From Lachnospiraceae bacterium (GTDB lineage Bacteria > Bacillota > Clostridia > Lachnospirales > Lachnospiraceae), in assembly GCA_022796795.1 (NCBI GenBank), contig JAAWJI010000008.1, positions 38,263-102,262 of the forward strand: DNA of 64,000 nt. Direction: 5' to 3'. Both the position numbers and the translations under genes were made by a program. This document shows positions 51,180 to 60,321 of the stretch, one piece after another (position 1 is the stretch's first letter; every line of letters starts with the position of its first letter). The notes beneath the pieces were generated by a model. That model did no database searches. It was not told the origin of the DNA and worked only from the letters and a program-made list of their open reading frames with translations.

Positions 51180-52169
51180 ATGGATGCTTCAAAAACAAAA
51201 CGGTTTGTATGGAGGCTGCTGGAAATTCGGGAGGTGGGGGCAGTGCTCCCTCTTCTCATCGGGTTTTTGCTGTTTGCGATAAAAAGCGACCGCTTTCTGT
51301 CGGTGGATAATATGACAAATGTACTGCGCATTGCCTCCTTTACCATGATCTGTGCCATTGGAGAATGTTATTTGCTGATTGCGGGAAGCTGGGACATTTC
51401 CATTGGAGCGGTGTACTCCATGGGAGGTGTGGCCGCAGGACTGGCCATGACTGTCTGGGGGCTTCCCATCTGGCTGTCGGTGATTCTGGCCCTGGTGTCT
51501 GGAGGGATTGTGGGAGCTCTCAATGGTTTTTTGGTGCAGAAGCTGGAGATGCCGGCTTTTGTGGCTACAGTGGGCACTCAATTTATGGCAAAAGGTTTGG
51601 TCCAGGGTGTGACAAAGGGAACGCCGGTGTATCCCCTGCCAGATGGTTTTCTGTGGGTGGGACAGGAGGATCTGAATCTTTTTGGTTTGAGGGTGCCCTG
51701 GGTGGTGGTAATTGCTCTTTTGCTCTCTGTAATCGCAGCGTTTATTCTCAAGTATACCACCTATGGCCGTCGGCTTTTTGCAGCAGGCGGTAATGGGGAA
51801 GCAGCCCGCCTGGCAGGGATTCCTACCTCTCGGCTGCGTTTTGGGGCATTTGTTTTAACCGGGGTTTTGGCGGCTCTTACAGGAGTGCTCATGGCCTCCC
51901 GCCTGGGATCTGCCCAGGCAGCTGTAGGAAATGGTTTTGAGATGATTGTCATTGCCGGGGCTGTTATCGGCGGTATCAGCATGAGCGGCGGGGCGGGCTC
52001 CATTTTTGGCATGGCTCTGGGAGCCTTCTTTATGGCCATGATAACGAATGGCATGACGCTGATTAAGATTTCGGCCTACTGGCAGACTATGGTTACCGGC
52101 GCGCTCTTGATTTTCGCCTGTTCTCTGGAGTATGTCAGAAACCGTCTGAAAGACAGCCTGAATGGCTGA
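51180..52169 (+). CDS. RbsC-type sugar ABC permease (locus 2)
   Basis: 329 residues, about ten membrane helices. Motifs: TMICAIGECYLLIAGSWDIS, then GGNGEAARLAGIPTSRLRFG as the cytoplasmic coupling loop and IGGISMSGGAGSIFGMALG near the end, as in CUT2 permeases. GGAGGG precedes the start. It leads the operon, with the ATPase 13 bases downstream; in locus 1 the binding protein leads instead. The binding protein for this transporter is at 54930. Confidence 0.93.
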   Translation: MDASKTKRFVWRLLEIREVGAVLPLLIGFLLFAIKSDRFLSVDNMTNVLRIASFTMICAIGECYLLIAGSWDISIGAVYSMGGVAAGLAMTVWGLPIWLSVILALVSGGIVGALNGFLVQKLEMPAFVATVGTQFMAKGLVQGVTKGTPVYPLPDGFLWVGQEDLNLFGLRVPWVVVIALLLSVIAAFILKYTTYGRRLFAAGGNGEAARLAGIPTSRLRFGAFVLTGVLAALTGVLMASRLGSAQAAVGNGFEMIVIAGAVIGGISMSGGAGSIFGMALGAFFMAMITNGMTLIKISAYWQTMVTGALLIFACSLEYVRNRLKDSLNG

Positions 52170-52182
52170 GAGGGAGGGGACT

Positions 52183-53715
52183 ATGGCAGAGTATATTCTG
52201 GAAATGCGGCATGTGACAAAGGCCTTTGGCGGGATTAAAGCTTTGAAGGATGTGTCTGTGAATGTAAGGCCGCAGGAAATTCTGGCAATCTGTGGAGAAA
52301 ACGGAGCTGGAAAATCTACCCTGATGAAAGTACTCAGCGGAGCGTATGCCCACAATTCCTTTACCGGAGAAATATGGGTGGACGGAGAAAAAAAGGATTT
52401 TCTCACACCGGCGGATTCATCGGCGGCAGGTATTGAGATGATTTATCAGGAGATCAACGTGCATCTGGAGCTGACTGTGGCGGAGAATATTTTTCTGGGC
52501 AGGGTTCCTGTTAAAAATGGCATTGTCCAGTGGAAAACCATGTTTCGGGAAGCGACGAAGTATCTGGAGATGGTGGGGCTTGCCCTGCCGCCACAGATGT
52601 ATATGCGGGATCTGTCTGCATCTCAGTGCCAGATGGTGTCTATTGCCCGGGCTCTTTCCCGGGATCCGAAAATTCTGGTGCTGGATGAGCCAACCAGTCC
52701 GCTGACGGAAAAGGAAGTGGAATCCCTGTTTCAGATTTTGTTCCGGCTTCGGGATCAGGGGATTTCCTGCATCTACATCAGCCATAAGATGAAGGAGATT
52801 ATGAGGCTGGCAGATCGGGTGTGTGTTATGCGGGACGGACAGCATATCTGGACGAAAGAGGCGTCTGAATTAAATATGGATGGGATCGTGGAGGCCATGG
52901 TAAACCGTAAAATCGGGAATATGTATCCCAAGGAGATCATTCCACGGGGGGAGGAAGTTTTCTCTCTGCGGAATCTGCGGATTCGCCATCCCTATAATAA
53001 AAAGAAAAATATCATAGACGGCATTGACTTAAGCCTGTATAAAGGCGAGATTGTGGGCCTGGTAGGCCTGGTAGGCTCCGGACGCTCTGAGACCTTCAAT
53101 GCCATCATGGGAAACATGGAGTGTACGTATGATGAATTTTGTCTGGAGGGACAATCTGTACGGATCCGGGAGCCGGGGGATGCCATCCGGCTGGGGATTG
53201 CCATGCTTTCTGAGGACCGGAAAGTCAACGGCTTTGTGCCTACGCTGAATGTGGCGCAAAACATTTCCTTGGCACGATTGGATAAGATTTCTAAGAGGGG
53301 CTTGCTGCTCCATGACAAAGAGAAAAGCTACGGTCTTTCCTATATTGAGGAGCTGAATATCAAGGTCCGCAATGAGAAGGATAATGTGAGTAATCTGTCG
53401 GGCGGCAATCAGCAAAAGGTAGTGCTGTCCAAATGGCTCATGGCAGAGCCAAAGGTACTGCTTTTGGATGAACCCACCCGGGGAATCGATGTGGGGGCCA
53501 AGGCCCAGATCTATCAGATTATGACCGAACTGGCCAAAAAGGGAATGGCAATCCTGATGATTTCCTCAGAGTTCCCGGAGCTGGTGGGCATGTGTGACCG
53601 TTTCCTCCTGCTGTCGGAGGGAAAAATCCAGGCAGAGCTTGGGCGGGAGCAGGCGGATGAAGAAGTATTTCTGCGGATCTGTTCCGGTGGGGGATTTGAA
53701 GAAAAAAACGGATGA
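52183..53715 (+). CDS. RbsA/MglA-type double ABC ATPase (locus 2)
   Basis: 510 residues from the ATG at 52183 (GGGAGGGG upstream). First domain: Walker A GENGAGKSTLMKVLSG, signature LSASQCQMVSIARALS, Walker B ILVLDEPTSPLT. Second domain: degenerate Walker A GLVGSGRSETFN, signature LSGGNQQKVVLSKWL and LLLDEPTRGIDVGA. Normal architecture for the CUT2 sugar importers. It follows the permease by 13 bases and precedes the UroD-like gene by 15. Confidence 0.94.
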   Translation: MAEYILEMRHVTKAFGGIKALKDVSVNVRPQEILAICGENGAGKSTLMKVLSGAYAHNSFTGEIWVDGEKKDFLTPADSSAAGIEMIYQEINVHLELTVAENIFLGRVPVKNGIVQWKTMFREATKYLEMVGLALPPQMYMRDLSASQCQMVSIARALSRDPKILVLDEPTSPLTEKEVESLFQILFRLRDQGISCIYISHKMKEIMRLADRVCVMRDGQHIWTKEASELNMDGIVEAMVNRKIGNMYPKEIIPRGEEVFSLRNLRIRHPYNKKKNIIDGIDLSLYKGEIVGLVGLVGSGRSETFNAIMGNMECTYDEFCLEGQSVRIREPGDAIRLGIAMLSEDRKVNGFVPTLNVAQNISLARLDKISKRGLLLHDKEKSYGLSYIEELNIKVRNEKDNVSNLSGGNQQKVVLSKWLMAEPKVLLLDEPTRGIDVGAKAQIYQIMTELAKKGMAILMISSEFPELVGMCDRFLLLSEGKIQAELGREQADEEVFLRICSGGGFEEKNG

Positions 53716-53730
53716 AAATAGGAGAGATTT

Positions 53731-54855
53731 ATGAATGGAAGACAATTACTTTTGGATACTTTTTTAGGAAAACCTACAGAGCGGGTTCCGGTAGCTCCTT
53801 TTGTATTTAATAATGTGGTAAACGAGGCCCACGGCGGTATCCCTGAGGATCCCATTGCTGCCTGCGCGGATTATTACCGAAAGTATGGATTTGACATGCT
53901 CTTACGCAATTATATTATTGAGGACGTGACCAGCGAAGAACGGATTTCCTGTTCCTCCTGGCAGGTGGAAACAGAGCGGAAGGGAAACCTGAATCAGTCC
54001 TGGGAGGAACGCACTGTAATCACGACGCCAGAACGAAAGCTTACCCAGGTACGTTCCTATCGACGTGTGACGCCCAATATTGTTGTGGACGCTGCCAGCG
54101 AGTATTTTATTAAATCGCCGGAAGACTTTGAACAGTTCAAAAAATATCAGCCGCCCCTGGGAAAGATTGACTGCAGCCAGGTGGTTCATGCCAGGGAGGT
54201 AGTGGGTGAGGAGGGAGTGGCCTGCACCTGGACCCATGGGGCTTTTAATATAACAGAGAGATATCGGGGACTTCAGGATTTGCTTACAGATCCTTATGAG
54301 GATGAGGATTTTTACCGGGATATGATGGAGTATTTTACAGAACGCCTGATTGACGGTATCCGTCAGTTGATTCGGGCTGGTTCGGATCTCATATGCTTTG
54401 AGGGAAATATGGCCAATGGCAGTATGGCGGGTTCCCGATTATTCGGAGAGTTTGTGATGCCCTATGAAAACCGTATCATAGATGCCATCCATGAAGAGGG
54501 ATGCTTTTGCATTTATCATAATTGCGGGGATGCCAGAGTATTGCTGCCCTACTATGACGAAATGAAAATGGATATGTACGAATCTATGACGCCGCCGCCC
54601 TATGGGGATACTATTCTTTCTGAAGCGCTGGAGGTTATAAAGCCGCCTAAGGTGCTAAGTGGGAATTTGGATCAGATTGACTTTCTGGTACATGCCACGC
54701 CAGACCAGGTGCGCCAGAGGGTAAAGGAGATTTTAGAACTGGCAAAGCCCCGGGGACATTTTATCCTGGCTACCAGCGATTACTTTTCTGAGGGAACGCC
54801 GGAAGAAAATATCTATGCCTTTGCCAAGGCGGCAAGAGATTTTGGAGGCTATTAA
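53731..54855 (+). CDS. Uroporphyrinogen-decarboxylase-fold protein (UroD/MtaA superfamily)
   Basis: 374 residues. The fold opens RQLLLDTFLGKPTERVPVAPF, and the usual UroD/MtaA zinc-site strand is CIYHNCGDARVLLPYYDEM (His-X-Cys-Gly). In corrinoid methyltransferases of this family a second cysteine lies near the C-terminus in a Gly-Cys-Gly context; here the corresponding strand reads ILATSDYFSEGTPEEN, without it. Methyl transfer is therefore uncertain, and true porphyrin decarboxylation improbable since no haem gene is near. It sits between importer genes of a sugar operon, so it may act on the imported compound, for instance a methylated or carboxylated sugar. That is inference. Confidence 0.85.
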   Translation: MNGRQLLLDTFLGKPTERVPVAPFVFNNVVNEAHGGIPEDPIAACADYYRKYGFDMLLRNYIIEDVTSEERISCSSWQVETERKGNLNQSWEERTVITTPERKLTQVRSYRRVTPNIVVDAASEYFIKSPEDFEQFKKYQPPLGKIDCSQVVHAREVVGEEGVACTWTHGAFNITERYRGLQDLLTDPYEDEDFYRDMMEYFTERLIDGIRQLIRAGSDLICFEGNMANGSMAGSRLFGEFVMPYENRIIDAIHEEGCFCIYHNCGDARVLLPYYDEMKMDMYESMTPPPYGDTILSEALEVIKPPKVLSGNLDQIDFLVHATPDQVRQRVKEILELAKPRGHFILATSDYFSEGTPEENIYAFAKAARDFGGY

Positions 54856-54929
54856 TAAGGAAGGGAATGTCTGGCTCTGATATTTCGGAAACACTTAAAT
54901 GAACCATATAAAAGAAAGGGGAACAAGAG

Positions 54930-56000
54930 ATGAAAAAGAAAGTTGCATGGTTGCTGTCTGCAGTTTTAGTGTTGGGATTGTGCGCATGTGCAGGAGGAAA
55001 GGAGAAACCGGCCAGTCAGACAGCAGAAGGAGAACAGCAGGAGGCATCCCAGGAGGCATCCGGGGAGGTGCCCAAGGAGGAAGAATCGGGGGATAAGCCT
55101 TATATTATTATGGTAAATGCACTGAACGGCCATCCTGTCTATGAGCAACAGGCAGAGGCTGCCCGCAAGGCGGCAGAGGATTACGGCGTTCATCTGGAGA
55201 TTATTGGGCCATCCATGGGCAGCGCTACAGTGATTCAGGACAATATTGCGGCTATGGAAAATGCCATTACATTGAAGCCGGATGCCATTATCTGCGAACC
55301 CTACGATCCCACCCTGTTTCAGGGAGTAAAACAGGCCACGGAGGCAGGAATCCCTGTATTTTGCACCTCCAATGTGACGGATGATGAAAATGATTATATT
55401 ACCTGCATTGGCACGGAGAATTTTACGTATGGAGAAACCGCTGTTGACATGATTGCAGAGGTATCCGGCGGAAAAGCGAATATCCTGGCTGTTTTGGGGA
55501 ACCTGACTACTACGAATCAGGTAGAGATGCTCAATGGGATGAAGAGCCGTATAGAAGAAAAATATCCGGATATCAAAATCGTGGATGCGGTGGCGGATGA
55601 TAATGACCTGTCAAAGGCAGTGGCCTTGTTCCAGGACAACTTTAATACATACCCGGAAATTGACACGGTGGTGATGCTGGAGGCCACTGGAGGGCCGGGA
55701 GCGGCTCAGGTGGCCAGAGAGATGAAAAAGGAAGTTCATATCCTGGATATAGATGCAGTGGAAGAAACTATTGACAATATTATTGCCGGGGATGAGTGGG
55801 CTACTATGGCTCAGAATTTCTTTAAGAGAGGCTATGAGTCTGTTCGTATGGCATTTGAGTATCTGGAGGCCGAAGGCAATGTGGAGTTTCCAAAATATGT
55901 GGATTCCGGAACTGTTTTGATTACCCAGGAAAATGCAGACACATACGAGGAAGACCTGTGGAAGGCTATTACGATGAAGGGAACAGAGTGGAGCTGGTAA
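54930..56000 (+). CDS. Sugar ABC transporter substrate-binding lipoprotein (locus 2)
   Basis: 356 residues. Signal peptide ends VLVLGLCACAGG, a lipobox-like LCAC with cysteine about residue 21. An acidic Gln/Glu/Ser linker (about 25-55) precedes a RbsB-type two-lobe domain (YIIMVNALNGHPVYEQQAEAARKAA). It completes the importer at 51180-53715 in spite of being placed after the UroD-like gene. AAAGGGG precedes the start. The ligand is not identifiable from the sequence. Confidence 0.92.
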   Translation: MKKKVAWLLSAVLVLGLCACAGGKEKPASQTAEGEQQEASQEASGEVPKEEESGDKPYIIMVNALNGHPVYEQQAEAARKAAEDYGVHLEIIGPSMGSATVIQDNIAAMENAITLKPDAIICEPYDPTLFQGVKQATEAGIPVFCTSNVTDDENDYITCIGTENFTYGETAVDMIAEVSGGKANILAVLGNLTTTNQVEMLNGMKSRIEEKYPDIKIVDAVADDNDLSKAVALFQDNFNTYPEIDTVVMLEATGGPGAAQVAREMKKEVHILDIDAVEETIDNIIAGDEWATMAQNFFKRGYESVRMAFEYLEAEGNVEFPKYVDSGTVLITQENADTYEEDLWKAITMKGTEWSW

Positions 56001-56029
56001 AAAACATGAAGGTTTTGGTGGGTTTGTCT

Positions 56030-56058
56030 TTTAAGTGATAGGTGATTTCTGCTATAAT
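56030..56058 (+). promoter_or_regulatory. Extended -10 promoter of the LacI gene (locus 2)
   Basis: TGCTATAAT at 56050-56058 is a consensus extended -10; the -35 candidate TTTAAG at 56030-56035 is weak. Downstream an inverted repeat GACAGC (56069-56074)/GCTGTC (56085-56090) lies in the leader and may be an autoregulatory operator or a small hairpin. Confidence 0.6.
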
Positions 56059-56128
56059 AGCGTCGAAAGACAGCATCTTGGGGCGCTGTCAAAAATAAAA
56101 GAAGATTGGATAAATTGAGGAAAACGCT

Positions 56129-57121
56129 ATGGTGAGATTAAAAGATATTGCAAAAGAGACAGGACTTACCGTATCCACAGTTTCAAAGGCTCTGAACAAA
56201 AGTGCAGAGATCAGCGAGGCGACCACGGCGCTGGTGCAGAAAACAGCTCAGGCCATGGGATATACAGCCCGAAAATCCTTTCGGGGAGAAACGAAAACCA
56301 TTGGGGTGATTCTGCCTGAGGTTCGGAGCCATTATTATGCAGAATTAATGCATAGTCTGAACAGCAGCATTGAAAAACAGGGCTACAGCATGATTGCCAT
56401 GCTGACCCAGGAATATGGCGAGAGCATTCAGCCATATGTGGAAAAAATGTGCCGATATGATTTGGACGGCATGATTGTAACCTGCGACCCATTTTTTTCT
56501 GAAAAAACATATCAGTATCTTTTTGACAGCAAAATTCCCACCATGCTATTGACAGAGATGGATCTGCCATATTTGATGGATTCTATCTTTATCAAAGTAC
56601 AGAGCGGCGTGCGGCTGGCCATGGAACATTTATTGTCTCTGGGCCACCAAAAGATCGGGTATCTGGGAGAGTACCGTTCTGTGGCCAGGTACGAGACCTT
56701 CCGTGAGATTATGAAGGAGCAGGAGCTTCCTATTATCCCGCGTTTTGTAAAGGAAGGGAATGAGCGGTTTGAGGAAGGCGGATACCTGCGGGCCCTGGAG
56801 CTGTGCCAGGAAAAGGAGCTGCCAACAGCGCTTCTGGTCTGCTACGACCAGGTAGCATACGGGGCTATGCGGGCCTTTCGGGAACAGGGAATCCGGGTGC
56901 CGGAGGACATTTCCATTGTAAGCTTTGACAGCAATGTGATGAATGCCTATAATTCTGTGCCTTTGACCAGCGTCATGAGTCCGGTGGAGCAGATGGGGGC
57001 CACGGCGGTAAAGATTCTTCTGGATGCCATCCGCCATCCCAGGACCCATGTGGTGCAGAATGTGGCCTTGCAGAGCAGGCTGGAAATTCGGGAATCTACC
57101 TGTCCGGCACGAAAAACGTAA
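56129..57121 (+). CDS. LacI-family transcriptional regulator of sugar locus 2
   Basis: 330 residues. N-terminal HTH RLKDIAKETGLTVSTVSKALNKSAEIS, then a sugar-binding core with QEYGESIQPYVEKMCRYDLDG and VSFDSNVMNAYNSVPLTSV. It is the likely ligand-sensor for the palindromes at 50885-51142. It sits inside the operon rather than divergent from it, with its own promoter. LacI-type operators of the form CGAAA-N3-TTTCG fit the HTH class in general, but the pairing is inferred. Confidence 0.93.
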   Translation: MVRLKDIAKETGLTVSTVSKALNKSAEISEATTALVQKTAQAMGYTARKSFRGETKTIGVILPEVRSHYYAELMHSLNSSIEKQGYSMIAMLTQEYGESIQPYVEKMCRYDLDGMIVTCDPFFSEKTYQYLFDSKIPTMLLTEMDLPYLMDSIFIKVQSGVRLAMEHLLSLGHQKIGYLGEYRSVARYETFREIMKEQELPIIPRFVKEGNERFEEGGYLRALELCQEKELPTALLVCYDQVAYGAMRAFREQGIRVPEDISIVSFDSNVMNAYNSVPLTSVMSPVEQMGATAVKILLDAIRHPRTHVVQNVALQSRLEIRESTCPARKT

Positions 57122-57164
57122 AGGGAATAGAAATGTGATAGCAGGATAGAAGAGGAGAGGATCC

Positions 57165-58520
57165 ATGAAAAGAGTAGGATTTGTTTGTTTTGGGGAAGTA
57201 AATACGCCCTTTGAACGGCTTGTGCTGAAGCATGACGAGGCCCTGAAGGAGCTTAAAAACCTGCCGGACTACACGGTGACGGATGGAGGAATTGTAATAG
57301 ATGATCCTGCCTATGATACGGCCAAAGCGGCCCTGAGGAAGCTGTCAGGGGTGGAAATGGACTGCCTGATTCTCTGTGTGGCCGGGTGGATACCCACTCA
57401 TGCGGTGATCTATGTGACAGATCCCTGGAGGCATATTCCCATGATACTGTGGGGACTGTGCGGCTGGCATGAAAAGGGGAGGCTCCTGACCACAGCGGAT
57501 CAGGCGGGAACCACAGCCATCCGTCCGGCATTGGAGGCTATGGGATATACTTTTCAATATATTTACAGCATTGTAAATCAGCCTCTGCCTGTGAAAAGGA
57601 TTGATGCCTATGTATCAGCCTGCCATGCCAGGAGAAAGCTTCGTCAGGCGCGGATCGGGACCATGGGGTATCGGGATATGCTTCTCTATGGAACCCAGTA
57701 TGAGGGAAATTCCCTGCGGGGGCAGCTGGGAGTGGAGGTGGAGCCTTTTGAGATGCTGGAAATGGTCCAGAACATGGATACGCTGGATCCGGCAAGGGTT
57801 GCAGAAGGCGTGGCCTTTGTGCGGGAGCATTGGAGAATACAGAAGCCATGTGAGGATTCGGTTATAGAAAAGGGCGTGAAATACGCACTGGCCGTAGGAA
57901 AGAAAATTGAAGAGCGGGGATATGAGGCGGTGTCCCTGATTGATGTGGATGGCATGAAAAAGCTTCTGGGATTTCCCCCAGCCATGGTATTTATGCTGCT
58001 GGAGCACAATTATCATGTACTGACCGTGCCGGAAAATGACATTATGGGGGCGGTTACCCAGCTGATTCTAAAATACCTGACAGGACAGATCGTGCCTTAT
58101 CTGGAATACTATGAATTTTTTGAGAACAGCATGCTTATTGGAGTACCGGATTTTATCCCGGAGGCGGCCACAGAGGGAGACGTGGAGCTGCTGCCTGCAG
58201 CCTTTGGACTGCTTTCCTCCTCGCTGCTGAATGTATCCAAGGTCAGGACCGGATACGTGACCTGTGCACGATTGGTTTACATAAATGGAACCTATAAAAT
58301 GCACATGTATACGGCGGATGCCCGAACCCCCAGGCCCTGGAATGAGTATGGATGGGAAGAGCCGGCGCCCCAGCTGCCAAGTCTGGAGGTGTTTCCGGAC
58401 AGCTGTACAGTGGAAGAATTTGCGCAAAAGGTGTCCGGACAGCATGTGATTGTGGCTTATGGAGATTACACAGATTCCCTGAAGGATTTTTGCAGGCTCA
58501 TGGACATAGAAATGATGTAG
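57165..58520 (+). CDS. L-fucose-isomerase-like protein (locus 2)
   Basis: 451 residues. Begins KRVGFVCFGEVNTPFERLV and shows CLILCVAGWIPTHAVIYVTD and HIPMILWGLCGWHEKG, matching the N-terminal Rossmann-like half of the fucose/arabinose-isomerase-like superfamily, to which the locus 1 protein at 28207 also belongs. Candidate metal ligands (Glu/Asp/His) include VSLIDVDGMKK and LEHNYHV, but I cannot align them confidently. It is not an obvious orthologue of the locus 1 protein. Unlike locus 1, no kinase or transketolase follows. The function may be isomerisation or a related reaction on the imported compound. Confidence 0.75.
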   Translation: MKRVGFVCFGEVNTPFERLVLKHDEALKELKNLPDYTVTDGGIVIDDPAYDTAKAALRKLSGVEMDCLILCVAGWIPTHAVIYVTDPWRHIPMILWGLCGWHEKGRLLTTADQAGTTAIRPALEAMGYTFQYIYSIVNQPLPVKRIDAYVSACHARRKLRQARIGTMGYRDMLLYGTQYEGNSLRGQLGVEVEPFEMLEMVQNMDTLDPARVAEGVAFVREHWRIQKPCEDSVIEKGVKYALAVGKKIEERGYEAVSLIDVDGMKKLLGFPPAMVFMLLEHNYHVLTVPENDIMGAVTQLILKYLTGQIVPYLEYYEFFENSMLIGVPDFIPEAATEGDVELLPAAFGLLSSSLLNVSKVRTGYVTCARLVYINGTYKMHMYTADARTPRPWNEYGWEEPAPQLPSLEVFPDSCTVEEFAQKVSGQHVIVAYGDYTDSLKDFCRLMDIEMM

Positions 58521-58586
58521 GCCAGATAGGAGAATCAAAAGAGCTGCCGGATTTAGGGCGGCAGAATAGAAAAGTTGGAGGATAAG

Positions 58587-60062
58587 ATGAAGAACAGTAA
58601 ATTAAAGATTGGATGGGCACAATGCAGTATTACTCCAAATGGTCCGGTCTTAATGGAGGGGCAGATGTACCAGAGAACCTCCCGCTATGTCCATGATCCC
58701 ATCACGGCAACGGTGCTGGCTCTGGATAATGGCGGGGTGCAGGCCATACTGGTTTCCATGGATATGACGGAAATACCCCTTCATGCCATGGAGCCTCTGC
58801 GTCTGTCTCTGGAGCCCTATCCGGAAATACCCTTTGAAGCGATTTCCTTCCATGTGACCCACACCCATAACTCTACCTCTTTTTATGATGATTTTATGCG
58901 GGTGGAAAATGAGCAGGTTTATGATAAAGAAATTCTTCCTCCTCTGGACAAACCGGAGGGGTTGATCTACCGGGAAAAGGGACAGCGGTATTTTGTAGGG
59001 CGCATCCGGGACTTAATTGTTACAGCCTGGGAAAATCGCACATACGGGGGAATCAGCTATGCCCATGACTATGCTGCGGTGGCCTTTAACCGGAGGCCCC
59101 AGTTTGGCAGGGAGGACGACAAGGTATCTATTATGTATGGAGACTGCTCCAGAGAGGATTTTCTCGGTTTTGAGAGCGGTATAGATACGGCGGTGGAGCT
59201 GCTCTATACCTGGGATGAGAGAGGAGAAGTAACCGGTGTGGTCTGCAATGTTCCCTGTCCCTCCCAGGTTTATGAGCTGCATTGTTTCATTTCTGCGGAT
59301 TACTGGGCTCCGGCCAGAAACGCCATTCGGGAACGGCTGGCAAAAAATGTCTATGTTCTTCCCATGTGCGGGGCAGCGGGAGATCTGGCGCCTGTGGATC
59401 TGGTGCAGATCTCCAAGACCAACCAGCAGGCCTTAAAGGACTGGGGAGGTCAGTCTAAAGAGGTGTTCCGAAACTTTGACATGACCCTTTTGTGTCAGGG
59501 CATCGGCGAGCGGGTGGCGGAGGCAGTGGCCAGAGGATACCGTATAGCCAGAAACTATATTGATTATGCCCCGGTATTTTCCCACCGGATTTTATCCATG
59601 GAGCTGCCCATCCGGCAGGTGTCAGAGGAAGACTACCAGGAGGCGCGAAAACAGGTGGAGGCGCTGCATCAGAAGTTTTCCAGAGAGCACCCCATGGAGA
59701 TGACGGATCTGGTGGCGGCTTTTGAGCCCCAGGGTGTGATTCTGCGCTACCGGCAGCAGAATCAGTCAGACAGGTACCGATTCCAATGCCATATCCTACG
59801 CTTAGGAAATGTGGCGGTGGCCACCAATCCCTTTGAGCTGTATCATGAGTTTGCCCAGAGAATCAAGGCCCGGGCTCAGGCCGAGCAGGTGTTCATTGTC
59901 CAGCTGGCCAATGGGTGTGGAGGATATCTGCCCACAGAAGCAGCTGTCCGCGGCGGTTCCTACAGTTCCAAGCCGGCCTCCACAGTCTGCGGGCCGGACG
60001 GCGGAGATATACTAGTGGAGAAAACTCTGGAATTGCTGAAGGAGCTTTGGCGGGAAGGGTAA
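58587..60062 (+). CDS. Neutral/alkaline ceramidase-like protein
   Basis: 491 residues from the ATG at 58587 (GGAGG upstream). No signal peptide, so cytoplasmic, unlike true secreted ceramidases. The metal-site motif FHVTHTHNSTSF resembles the ceramidase SHTHSGPG-type block, and the C-terminal NGCGGYLPTEAAVRGGSY resembles the GYMPTxxAF block of the same family. Members of this N-terminal-domain family appear in sugar operons of gut bacteria and are annotated only by fold. A role as an amide or ester hydrolase on a carbohydrate derivative is possible; ceramide is unlikely. It ends the operon that begins at 51180. Confidence 0.8.
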   Translation: MKNSKLKIGWAQCSITPNGPVLMEGQMYQRTSRYVHDPITATVLALDNGGVQAILVSMDMTEIPLHAMEPLRLSLEPYPEIPFEAISFHVTHTHNSTSFYDDFMRVENEQVYDKEILPPLDKPEGLIYREKGQRYFVGRIRDLIVTAWENRTYGGISYAHDYAAVAFNRRPQFGREDDKVSIMYGDCSREDFLGFESGIDTAVELLYTWDERGEVTGVVCNVPCPSQVYELHCFISADYWAPARNAIRERLAKNVYVLPMCGAAGDLAPVDLVQISKTNQQALKDWGGQSKEVFRNFDMTLLCQGIGERVAEAVARGYRIARNYIDYAPVFSHRILSMELPIRQVSEEDYQEARKQVEALHQKFSREHPMEMTDLVAAFEPQGVILRYRQQNQSDRYRFQCHILRLGNVAVATNPFELYHEFAQRIKARAQAEQVFIVQLANGCGGYLPTEAAVRGGSYSSKPASTVCGPDGGDILVEKTLELLKELWREG

Positions 60063-60140
60063 GCAGTGCGACCGATGAGAAAACCACATCAGGCATTACA
60101 ATCACGGCAGCATCAGTGAAGGACGCTAGTTCTGCCAGGG

Positions 60141-60169
60141 TTGTTTTTTTCCTATTTTCGTAGTATATT
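60141..60169 (+). promoter_or_regulatory. Promoter of the zinc-ribbon/YARHG gene
   Basis: TTGTTT (60141-60146), 17-base spacer, TATATT (60164-60169), about 150 bases before the start codon, leaving a structured leader. Confidence 0.6.
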
Positions 60170-60189
60170 ATTTATAACAGTTCGGCCTA

Positions 60190-60290
60190 AACACAGATGA
60201 CTGTCTAATCAAGCTTGCTCAAATTTGACAGTTAGGCTGTGTTCTGAGGGAGTACCCATGCCAATGGCGTGAGCTGAACGGAGGGAGTAC
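60190..60290 (+). other. Structured 5' leader with hairpin and direct repeat
   Basis: AACACAG (60190-60196) pairs with CTGTGTT (60237-60243), and inside it ACTGTC (60200-60205) pairs with GACAGT (60227-60232), with an internal loop between the two stems. Downstream the 10-base repeat GAGGGAGTAC occurs at 60246-60255 and 60281-60290 (35-base period). No known riboswitch class is recognised. Confidence 0.5.
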
Positions 60291-60321
60291 AAGAGATAGA
60301 AAAAGACAGCGAGGGATTGAT

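Noticed and set aside
60063..60150. Terminator after the ceramidase-like gene (GGCAG/CTGCC followed by a T-run)
   Set aside because: The stem is only five pairs with a 21-base loop and the T-run starts 7 bases later, overlapping the next promoter; not convincing enough to annotate.
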